Shown here in pieces: positions 57,297 through 64,000 of a stretch of DNA of 64,000 bases (the stretch's first letter is position 1; each line of letters opens with the position of its first letter). The stretch covers positions 1 to 64,000 of the forward strand of contig DAOUAE010000019.1 of assembly GCA_034433795.1 (NCBI GenBank). Direction: 5' to 3'. The stretch is from DAOUAE01 sp034433795. GTDB lineage: Bacteria > Chloroflexota > UBA6077 > FW602-bin22 > DAOUAE01. A program made the position numbers and the translations under genes. The notes beneath the pieces are model-generated. The model had not been told where the DNA came from and made no database searches. It saw nothing but the letters and a program-made list of their open reading frames with translations.

Positions 57297-58342
57297 CGGC
57301 ACCACTGCTGGAGGCGCGGCACGTCACCAAGGTCTTCGGCGGCGGGCTCTTCGACCGCCAGCGGGTGGTGGCGCTGGAGGACTTCTCGCTGGTCCTGCGC
57401 GACGACCCCCCGGCGTTCACCGCCGTGGTCGGGGAGAGCGGCAGCGGCAAGACGACGCTGGCCCGGCTGCTTTTGGGGGTGATCGGGCCGACCCAGGGCC
57501 AGGTGCTCTACCGGGGCAAGGACCTGCGGGCGCTCAGCAGGGCGGAGTGGCGAACCTTCCGGCGGGAGGTGCAGGCCATTTTCCAGGACCCCTACGAGGT
57601 CTACAACCCCTTTTACAAGGTCGACCACGTCCTGGAGACGCCCATCGCCAAGTTCGGGCTGGCCCGGACGCGGGCCGAAGCCCGGGCGCTCATCGAAGAG
57701 GCGCTGCAGGCGGTGGGGCTGCGGCCGGAGGAGACGCTGGGGCGCTACCCCCATCAGTTGTCGGGGGGCCAGCGCCAGCGGGTGATGGTGGCGCGGGCGC
57801 TGCTCTTGAAGCCGCGCCTCATCATCGCCGACGAGCCGGTGTCGATGGTGGACGCCTCGCTGCGGGCGACCATCCTGGAGAGCCTGCGGGCGTTGCACCA
57901 GCAGTACCACATCGCCTTTCTCTACATCACCCACGACCTGACCACCGCCTACCAGGTCTGTCAGGATATCATCGTCCTCTACCGGGGACGGGTGGTCGAG
58001 GTCGGCGAGGTGGAGCCGGTGGTCCAGACGCCCGAGCACCCTTACACCCGGTTGCTCATCGACTCGATCCCGCTGCCCGACCCGGACCGGCCCTGGCGGG
58101 CGGCGGGCGAGCCGGCGCCCCTGGCCCGCCAGGCCGACCCTCTGAAGGGCTGCCGCTTCGCCGACCGCTGCCCCTTCACCCACGCGCCCTGCCTGGCCAG
58201 CCCCCCGCCTCTCTACCAGACCCATCCCCGGCGGGCGGTGGCCTGCTACCTCTACCAGCAGGCTCCGGTCCTCCCACCCGAGCAGGTGGGCGCGGTCCTG
58301 GCCAACGGCCCGGTCGCTGGCCCACCGCCCGCCGCGGGATAG
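57293..58342 (+). CDS. Oligopeptide/dipeptide ABC transporter ATP-binding protein (OppF/DppF-like)
   Basis: A 349-residue ATPase paired with the preceding gene. Motifs are VVGESGSGKTTLARLLL (about residue 44-60), the Q-loop in IFQDPYEVYNPFY (about 99), LSGGQRQRVMVARALLLKPRLIIADEPVSMVD (in pieces, about 158-185) and YITHDLTTAYQVC. The C-terminal HPYTRLLIDSIPLPDP and CRFADRCPFTHAPC match the OppF oligopeptide domain and its Cys cluster. The pair normally energises a peptide, nickel or glycoside importer whose other subunits must lie elsewhere. It ends near a convergent membrane-protein gene. Confidence 0.92.
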   Translation: MTAPLLEARHVTKVFGGGLFDRQRVVALEDFSLVLRDDPPAFTAVVGESGSGKTTLARLLLGVIGPTQGQVLYRGKDLRALSRAEWRTFRREVQAIFQDPYEVYNPFYKVDHVLETPIAKFGLARTRAEARALIEEALQAVGLRPEETLGRYPHQLSGGQRQRVMVARALLLKPRLIIADEPVSMVDASLRATILESLRALHQQYHIAFLYITHDLTTAYQVCQDIIVLYRGRVVEVGEVEPVVQTPEHPYTRLLIDSIPLPDPDRPWRAAGEPAPLARQADPLKGCRFADRCPFTHAPCLASPPPLYQTHPRRAVACYLYQQAPVLPPEQVGAVLANGPVAGPPPAAG

Positions 58343-58418
58343 CCCGCGGCCGACGGTCCGCCGAGCACCGGCGGTGTCGGAGCGCTCGGTCGCAGGGGAG
58401 GCCGTTTCTGGACCCCGC

Positions 58419-59090
58419 CTATGAGCGAGCATCGTCGGCCGGGAAAGGTCCCGCCCGGAGACGTCTGGCGGCCTCTTCGAGGTCGTGCGCGGCCTGCCGC
58501 AGTTGCTCGAGGAGCGCCGGCAGGCGCCAGTAGGCCGGATGGTCGGCCCAGCGCAGCACCTGGCTGGCGGCGTAGCATCGTCCGATCAGGGCCGCCGCCT
58601 CGTCCAGCCGGCGCTGAAGATCGGTGGTCCAGGTCTCGAGATCGCGCAGGGCCTGGTGATAGGCCGCCTCCGCCGGCGAGCGCGGGGGGCGCTCGCGAAG
58701 CCGGACGGTCTCGCGGACGAGCACCGGGTCCCGGCGGACCCGGTCGAGCGTCTGGCTGAGGGCGGCGAGGTCGGCCAGAGCGCGCTCGACCTGCCGCTGG
58801 AGGGCCCTGGCCCGGCCCCACGGCGGGGATGGGGCGAGGCGCTCCCAGGCCTGACGGTAGCGGGTCCAGGGCTCGGCCGGCGAACGCGCGACGGCCCCGG
58901 CCCAGAGGTGGCCGGCGATCCCGCCGAGAAGTCCCAGACTCAGTCCCAGAGCCAGCGCCCACAGGGGGACCTCGAGCAGCGTTCCCCCACCCAGGGCGAA
59001 GAGGAGCAGCACCACCGGCAGCGCCAGGAGGGCCAGGCCGGTCTCGATATCGCCCTGCTCGGCCGTGGGCACGTGCGCTGACCGTTTCAT
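58419..59090 (-). CDS. Coiled-coil membrane protein, unknown function
   Basis: A 223-residue protein not recognised as a named family. Two hydrophobic helices (about residues 18-36 and 42-66) form an N-terminal hairpin. The rest is a long, Arg/Glu/Leu-rich helical region with likely coiled coils (RALQRQVERALADLAALSQTL; LEQLRQAAHDLEEAARRL). The tail should face the cytoplasm. ATG 59090 lacks a strong ribosome binding site. A CATAAT-like -10 lies about 40 nt upstream. It is downstream of purD on the same strand with a 106-bp gap, so it may be separately transcribed. Confidence 0.68.
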   Translation of the reverse strand: MKRSAHVPTAEQGDIETGLALLALPVVLLLFALGGGTLLEVPLWALALGLSLGLLGGIAGHLWAGAVARSPAEPWTRYRQAWERLAPSPPWGRARALQRQVERALADLAALSQTLDRVRRDPVLVRETVRLRERPPRSPAEAAYHQALRDLETWTTDLQRRLDEAAALIGRCYAASQVLRWADHPAYWRLPALLEQLRQAAHDLEEAARRLRAGPFPADDARS

Positions 59091-59196
59091 CGCCCGTCCG
59101 CGCTCCGTGAGCGCGTCCTCCCGCCTATATTATGCCGCGCCGCCGGGTCGGCTGGAGAGAGGCAGCATCTGGCCTGGTGGGGCGGCCGAAGAGCCC

Positions 59197-60471
59197 CTAG
59201 GTCGGGACGACGACGCTCTCGCGGGCGCCGATGTCACGGCGGTAGTGCATGTCCGGGAAGAAGAGGCGGCTGACGTTGGCGTAGGCCCGGGCGCGCGCCT
59301 CGGCCAGGGTCGTCCCCAGGCCGACCACGGTCAGGACCCGACCGCCGGCGGTGACCACCTGTCCGTCCTGACGCCGCGTCCCGGCGTGGAAGATGAGGAT
59401 ATCGGGGTCCAGGCTCGCCAGCCCCTGGATCGGGTAGCCGGTCCGGTAAGGGCCAGGGTAGCCGCCCGAGGCTAAGACGACGCCGCAGGCGGCCAGGGGG
59501 CGGATCGTCAGCGCCGCCGGGTCCAGGCGGCCCTCCAGCGCGGCGTGGAAGAGGGCTGCCAGGTCGGTGTCCAGCCGGGGCAGGATGACCTGAGCCTCGG
59601 GGTCGCCCAGACGGGCGTTGAATTCCAGGACGTACGGGCCGGCGGCGGTGATCATCAGGCCGGCGAAGAGAATGCCGCAGAAGGGGCGTCCCTCACGGGC
59701 CAGCCCGCGCACCGCCGGGGCGATGATCCGCTCGGCGATCACCTGCTGGAGAGAGGGCGTCAGGAAGCCGGGGGGCGAGTAGGCGCCCATGCCCCCGGTG
59801 TTGGGCCCCTGGTCGTTGTCGTAGACCGGCTTGTGATCGCAGGCGGCGCCGAACTCGAGCGCGCGATCGCCGGCGCAGAGGGCGAAGACCGAGACCTCGC
59901 GCCCCGTCAGACACGCCTCGACCACGATGCGGGCGCCGGCCTCGCCGAACCGACGTTCCTCCATCAGCGCCCGCACCGCGCGTTCGGCCTCGGCGACGGT
60001 CTGGCAGACCGTGACCCCTTTCCCCTGGGCCAGGCCGTCGGCCTTGACCACCAGCGGGTAGGTCGCCCGGCGCAGGTAGTCGTAGGCCGGCGCGGGGCGG
60101 TCGAAGACCACGAAGGGGGCCGTGGGGATGTTGTGCCGGCGCATGAACTCCTTGGCCCAGACCTTGCTGGCCTCGATGACGGTGGCCGCCTGCGTGGGGC
60201 CAAAGGCCCGTAGCCCCACGGCCTGGAAGGCGTCGACCAGCCCCCGGGCCAGCGGCTCTTCGGGGCCCACCACCGTGAGGTCGATCTGGTGCGCCCGGGC
60301 CCAGTCGCGCAGGGCCGGGATATCGGTCGCCGCGATGGGGACCGATTCGGCGATCGCCACGGTGCCACCGTTCCCCGGCGCGCAGTAGAGTTTCTCCACC
60401 TGTGGGCTCTGCCGGAGCTTCCAGAGCAGCGCGTGCTCCCGCGCGCCACCCCCGACGACCAGCACCCGCAT
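59197..60471 (-). CDS. purD: Phosphoribosylamine-glycine ligase (GARS)
   Basis: A 424-residue ATP-grasp ligase, the second step of purine synthesis. It begins MRVLVVGGGAREHALLWKL. Other landmarks are VVGPEEPLARGLVDAF (about residue 74), SKVWAKEFMRRHNIPTAPF, YPLVVKADGLAQGKGVTVC (ATP-binding, about 137-155) and FCGILFAGLMITAAGPYVLEFNARLGDPEAQVILPRL (in pieces, about 258-295). The PurD length is normal. It lies 15 bp after guaA, so purine genes are clustered here. No purE/purK is in the window. Confidence 0.96.
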   Translation of the reverse strand: MRVLVVGGGAREHALLWKLRQSPQVEKLYCAPGNGGTVAIAESVPIAATDIPALRDWARAHQIDLTVVGPEEPLARGLVDAFQAVGLRAFGPTQAATVIEASKVWAKEFMRRHNIPTAPFVVFDRPAPAYDYLRRATYPLVVKADGLAQGKGVTVCQTVAEAERAVRALMEERRFGEAGARIVVEACLTGREVSVFALCAGDRALEFGAACDHKPVYDNDQGPNTGGMGAYSPPGFLTPSLQQVIAERIIAPAVRGLAREGRPFCGILFAGLMITAAGPYVLEFNARLGDPEAQVILPRLDTDLAALFHAALEGRLDPAALTIRPLAACGVVLASGGYPGPYRTGYPIQGLASLDPDILIFHAGTRRQDGQVVTAGGRVLTVVGLGTTLAEARARAYANVSRLFFPDMHYRRDIGARESVVVPT

Positions 60472-60486
60472 CGGCGGTCCCCTCCT

Positions 60487-62028
60487 CTACTCCCATTCGA
60501 CCGTGGCCGGGGGTTTGGTGGTGATATCGTAGACCACGCGGTTGACTCCCCGGACCTCGTTGACGATCCGGCTGGAGACCCGGGCCAGGAGGTCGGCCGG
60601 CAGCCGGGCCCAGTCGGCGGTCATCCAGTCCTCCGTGGTGACCGCCCGCAGGGCCACCACGTAGGCGTAGGTCCGGCTGTCGCCCATCACGCCGACGCTC
60701 CGGACGGGCGTCAGGACGGCCAGCGCCTGCGACACGCTTTCGTAGAGGCCGGCCCGCCGCAGCTCCTCGATGAAGATGGCATCGGCCTGACGCAGGATGG
60801 CCAGGCGCTCCTCGGTGACCTCGCCGATCACCCGGACCGCCAGTCCGGGCCCGGGGAAGGGATGACGGGTCAGGATCTCCTCCGGGAGACCGAGAACCCG
60901 CCCCACCCGGCGCACCTCGTCTTTGAAGAGGAAGCGCAGCGGTTCGACCAGCCGGAGCCCCATGCGCTCGGGCAGGCCACCGACGTTGTGGTGGGTCTTG
61001 ATCGTGGCGGCCGGGCCAGTCCCCTGGCCGGCGCTCTCGATGACGTCGGGGTAAAGCGTCCCCTGGACCAGAAACTCCACCGGCCCGAGGGCCGCCGCCT
61101 CGGCCTCGAAGACCCGGATGAACTCCTCCCCGATACGGCGCCGCTTCTCCTCGGGGTCGGTGACGCCACGCAGACGGGCCAGGAAGCGCGCCGAGGCGTC
61201 CACGTAGCGCACCGGCAGGTGCAGGCGGGCGAAGCTGGCCAGCACCTGCTCGGGCTCGTGCAGCCGCAGCAGGCCGTTGTTGACGAAAATGCAGGTCAGC
61301 CGGTCGCCGATGGCCCGATGGGTCAGGACCGCCGCCACGGTCGAATCGACCCCGCCGCTCAGCGCGCAGATCGCCCGTCCCGTCCCCACGGTCGCCCGAA
61401 TGTGGGCGATGGCCTCGTCGATGAACGAACCGGGCGTCCAGGTCGGCTGGCAGCCGCAGATGGCGAAAAGGAAGTTGCGGATGATCTCCTGGCCCAGCGG
61501 GGTGTGAGCGACCTCGGGGTGGAACTGCAGGCCGATCAGGTGGTCGCGTCCCATCGCCGCCACCGGGGCGTTTTCGGTGGCGGCCAGGGCGACGAAGCCG
61601 GGTGGCAGTTCGGCGATGCTATCGCCGTGGCTCATCCAGACGGTGAAGGCCTCCGGCAGCCCGCGGAAGAGAGGGGTTTCGACCAGCCGGCGCACCGTCG
61701 CCTGACCGTACTCTCGGCGCTCGGCCGGCGCGACCCGGCCGCCCAGCTGGTGGGCCAGCAGCTGCATGCCGTAGCAGATCCCCAGGACCGGCCGGCCGCT
61801 GGTGAAGACCCAGTCCGGCGCCAGGGGAGCCCCCGGCGCGTAGACGCTGGCCGGCCCGCCCGACAGGATGATCCCTTTGGGCCGCAGCGGGGCGACCTGG
61901 TCCCAGGAGGCGTCGGGCGGGACCAGTTCACAGTAGACCTGGCACTCCCGCACCCGGCGGGCGATCAACTGGCTGTACTGTGAGCCGAAGTTGACGATGA
62001 CGACGGCGTCGTCCGCGTGACCGCTCAC
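60487..62028 (-). CDS. guaA: GMP synthase (glutamine-hydrolysing)
   Basis: A 513-residue bifunctional enzyme converting XMP to GMP. The class I glutamine amidotransferase domain has VLGICYGMQLLAHQLGG (catalytic Cys, about residue 82) and LIGLQFHPEVAHTPLG (His/Glu, about 168). The ATP pyrophosphatase domain has ALSGGVDSTVAAVLTHRAIGD (P-loop SGGVDS, about 218), then HHNVGGLPERMGL, EPLRFLFKDEVRRVGR and the dimerisation domain ending TTKPPATVEWE. GTG 62028 overlaps the stop of the NYN-LOTUS gene (GTGA), so the two are translationally coupled. Confidence 0.97.
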   Translation of the reverse strand: MSGHADDAVVIVNFGSQYSQLIARRVRECQVYCELVPPDASWDQVAPLRPKGIILSGGPASVYAPGAPLAPDWVFTSGRPVLGICYGMQLLAHQLGGRVAPAERREYGQATVRRLVETPLFRGLPEAFTVWMSHGDSIAELPPGFVALAATENAPVAAMGRDHLIGLQFHPEVAHTPLGQEIIRNFLFAICGCQPTWTPGSFIDEAIAHIRATVGTGRAICALSGGVDSTVAAVLTHRAIGDRLTCIFVNNGLLRLHEPEQVLASFARLHLPVRYVDASARFLARLRGVTDPEEKRRRIGEEFIRVFEAEAAALGPVEFLVQGTLYPDVIESAGQGTGPAATIKTHHNVGGLPERMGLRLVEPLRFLFKDEVRRVGRVLGLPEEILTRHPFPGPGLAVRVIGEVTEERLAILRQADAIFIEELRRAGLYESVSQALAVLTPVRSVGVMGDSRTYAYVVALRAVTTEDWMTADWARLPADLLARVSSRIVNEVRGVNRVVYDITTKPPATVEWE

Positions 62029-63881
62029 CCTTCTCCCTCCGACGGCGGGGCCGCCAGGGCCACGCGGGTGATGGCCCCCGCGGTCTCGATGCGGACCAGG
62101 CCCGCCTGCTCGGCGGCCAGGAGGAACTCCTTGAACTTGCTGAACCCGTAGGCCCGCTCGTCGAAACCGGGATACTGGCGGACCAGTCGGGCCTTGATCC
62201 CGGCCGCGCCGGCCATCGGCCGCTCCGGACCCGTCATCTCCCGGATGACCTGGACCAGCGCGGCGAAGGCCTCGCCGAGCGAGGCGGGAGCGGCCGGTGG
62301 GCTCGCCGTCCCGGCCGGAGCGCCGTTGGGCGAGGGGGCCGCCGGAGCATCGGGCGGGAGGACATCGGTCGCCGGCGGCTGGTCGGGCAGGGCGTCGGCG
62401 GGCGCGGCCGCCAGGCCGGGCGGGGCCGCCGGCACCACGGCGGCGGGGCTCTCCTGGCCGGTCGCCTCGGGGGTCGCGGCTTCACCCTCTGGCGGGGATG
62501 GGACCGCGGTCGGCTCGGCTGAGGGGCCGGCCGGCGTCTCGGCGCCCGGCGTCGCCGGCTCGCCATCCGGGCTCAGCGCTCGCTGGACCAGCGGATGCGT
62601 CTCGACGAGATGGCAGAGCCGTACCCGGTGCTTGGTGCCGTTGAAGTCGATCTCCTGCGGCTCGCGGTCGACCCGCAGCACCCCCTCCTGGACCAGCAGA
62701 TTGAGCAGATGCCGGGCCTCCTGTTCGGCCTGGCTGGTCGGGCGCTCCCGGCCCACGTGGCTGATCAGATTGGTCAGCAGGTAGGTGTAGGTGAGCCAGC
62801 GGCTGCGCCGGCGCAGGTCCAGGATGAAGCGGATGGCCTCCAGGGCCTGGCGTTCGTGCTCCCCCTCCAGGATAGGGGCAGGGGGCGCGGGCTCGGCTGT
62901 CGGAGCGGGCAGCACCAGCCACTGCACCGGCCCCTGGCGCTGGACCGTCACCACGCCGGCGCGCTCGATGGCCTCCAGCAGGTCTTTGAAGCGGGCGAAG
63001 CCGTAGCGGCGCTCGTGGAAGCCGGGGATGCGGGCCAGGAGATGGTCCTTGAGGTTGGTCGCCCGCAGCCGTCCGCCACGGTCGCGGAGGATCTCGGTGA
63101 TAACGGCGAAGAGAGCCTGGAGGTCCTCCTCGCGGGGCGTGGTCAGCGGCTCAGCCGCGGGAGGTTCCTCCGCCGGGGGCGGTGGCGCTGGGACTGGCCG
63201 GCCGCCCCGGTCGGCCGCTTCTCCCCGTGGCGCGGTCACCGGCTCGGGCCGGATCTCCGGCGCCTCGGACGGCGCCGGCCGGGGGGATGGCTGGGGGCGG
63301 GGGGTGGCCCGGGGCGGGCTGGGGGGTGCGGGGGCCGGAGCGGACCGGCGGCGCTGGCCCTCGGCTTCGGGCGCCGGCGGGGCCTTCTCCTCGCCGTTGA
63401 TCAGGCTGCGGTAGGGGATGAACTCGCTGGCCATCTCCCGCAGGACCGCCGCCACCAGATCGGGGCCGATGACCACCACCCGCTTGCCGCGCAGTTGGGC
63501 CAGACGGACGAAGGGGATAAGGTCCTTGTCGCCCGAGACCAGGACGAAGGTCGTGATCATCGGGTAGAGGTGCAGGGCGTCGACGCAATCGGCGATCAGG
63601 CAGGGGTCGGCCAGACTCTTCCCCTTGCTGCTCGGGCCGCTTTCCTCGAAGCGGAAGGTCGGGGCGTAGACCGGTTCGATCCCGGCCCGGTAGACCATCA
63701 GCCGGTCGGTGGTGTTGGCCCATTCGGCGTAGGCCCGGGCCAGGAGCACCGTTCCGTAGGACTGGGCGACCTGGACGATCTTGCGCAGGTCGGGGACAGC
63801 CCCGCCGTGTTCGGCGGCGGTGCTGATCGCCAGATTATCCCAATCGATAAAGAGCGCAACGTATCCATCCTGAGCGGCCAT
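62025..63881 (-). CDS. NYN-domain nuclease with two LOTUS/OST-HTH domains
   Basis: A 618-residue multidomain protein. Residues 1-165 are a NYN (PIN-like) RNase domain of the LabA type with acidic residues in FIDWDNLAIS, DPCLIADCVDALH and VSGDKDLIPFV. A long Pro/Ala-rich linker (about 166-250) follows. LOTUS 1 (about 255-325) contains GFHERRYGFARFKDLLEAIE. A winged-helix-like middle part (about 345-450) contains RSRWLTYTYLLTNLISHVG. A second disordered linker follows. LOTUS 2 (about 535-612) contains PGFDERAYGFSKFKEFLLAAE. LOTUS domains bind G-rich or G-quadruplex RNA in eukaryotic MARF1/Limkain. This bacterial form probably cleaves or sorts RNA. ATG 63881 is the chosen start. It is coupled to guaA. 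Confidence 0.9.
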   Translation of the reverse strand: MAAQDGYVALFIDWDNLAISTAAEHGGAVPDLRKIVQVAQSYGTVLLARAYAEWANTTDRLMVYRAGIEPVYAPTFRFEESGPSSKGKSLADPCLIADCVDALHLYPMITTFVLVSGDKDLIPFVRLAQLRGKRVVVIGPDLVAAVLREMASEFIPYRSLINGEEKAPPAPEAEGQRRRSAPAPAPPSPPRATPRPQPSPRPAPSEAPEIRPEPVTAPRGEAADRGGRPVPAPPPPAEEPPAAEPLTTPREEDLQALFAVITEILRDRGGRLRATNLKDHLLARIPGFHERRYGFARFKDLLEAIERAGVVTVQRQGPVQWLVLPAPTAEPAPPAPILEGEHERQALEAIRFILDLRRRSRWLTYTYLLTNLISHVGRERPTSQAEQEARHLLNLLVQEGVLRVDREPQEIDFNGTKHRVRLCHLVETHPLVQRALSPDGEPATPGAETPAGPSAEPTAVPSPPEGEAATPEATGQESPAAVVPAAPPGLAAAPADALPDQPPATDVLPPDAPAAPSPNGAPAGTASPPAAPASLGEAFAALVQVIREMTGPERPMAGAAGIKARLVRQYPGFDERAYGFSKFKEFLLAAEQAGLVRIETAGAITRVALAAPPSEGEG

Positions 63882-64000
63882 GGGCCCGTTCCACCCTCCA
63901 CGGGGAGCCACACGGAGAACACCGTCCAGGAAGGCATCAGTGGAGTGCCAGGGGGCCCGTGGGCAGACCCGGGTGTGGGTGAGTGCGTCCGGCGCAACAC
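63882..64000. other. Region upstream of the NYN-LOTUS gene
   Basis: About 120 bp at the window edge without a supported gene. An open minus-strand frame here is short and overlaps the NYN gene out of frame, so I do not call it. No clear promoter is visible. Confidence 0.4.

Overview
The window is GC-rich (about 70 percent G+C by eye), densely coded chromosomal DNA with no recognisable prophage, insertion sequence, CRISPR array, rRNA or tRNA. Gene content points to a Chloroflexota-like bacterium, possibly a thermophile near Thermomicrobia, but this is inferred from family composition only. The supporting families are YfhO and GT39 membrane glycosyltransferases with lipoprotein-like beta domains, a fused APS kinase/ATP sulfurylase, TauE/SafE permeases, lipobox proteins with Thr/Pro-rich linkers, and a class E/F-like sortase. 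The lipoproteins and sortase suggest a single-membrane envelope. Many intergenic regions carry sigma70-like promoters (TTGNNN, 16-18 bp, TANNNT). Several genes start only about 10 nt after the -10 box, so leaderless transcripts are likely.

Layout. 1-2945: tail of a sensor kinase, a two-gene ABC exporter, and an orphan fliG broken by a perfect 7-bp tandem duplication. 3009-9867: two TIM-barrel sugar isomerases, a mini zinc ribbon, a GYD protein, a small membrane protein, an MFS exporter, a corrinoid adenosyltransferase-like protein, a lipoprotein and a SCO1 protein. 9891-14516: a GT39 glycosyltransferase, a PRC-barrel-like protein, a degenerate amidohydrolase, NIPSNAP and a YegS-type lipid kinase. 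14593-17182: a TauE/SafE permease plus APS kinase/ATP sulfurylase, behind a strong promoter and an AT-rich 12-bp hairpin. 17225-21602: two more membrane glycosyltransferase-like proteins.

28258 down to 21528 (minus strand): yacL-like PIN/TRAM, ispD, ispF, cysE, cysS, rlmB and two methyltransferases. This is the gene order of the Bacillus yacL-rlmB region. Where Bacillus has a T-box before cysE, this window has a 17-codon ORF with three Cys codons near its stop, followed at once by a perfect 11-bp hairpin. I consider this candidate cysteine attenuator the best regulatory find in the window.

28402-36819: prepilin peptidase, galactokinase, rsmG, an M16 peptidase, a polyprenyl glycosylphosphotransferase, a THEP1-like NTPase, a YceI lipoprotein and an unrecognised protein with PD-(D/E)XK-like motifs and a leaderless promoter. 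36829-42066: L-rhamnose mutarotase, a second TauE, an HDAC-family deacetylase, FtsH with a small coupled helical protein, and a phosphoribosyltransferase. 42196-51054: MBL hydrolase, a GT4/GT2 pair, two tandem YbhN-type flippase-like proteins, UDP-glucose dehydrogenase, an aminotransferase, a sortase and a small membrane protein; most of this looks like surface glycan and envelope work. 51305-58342: phosphoesterase, threonine synthase, a 948-residue GT39 protein with three beta-sandwich repeats, and an orphan pair of Opp/Dpp-type ATPases. 58419-64000: a coiled-coil membrane protein, purD, guaA and a NYN nuclease carrying two LOTUS (OST-HTH) domains.
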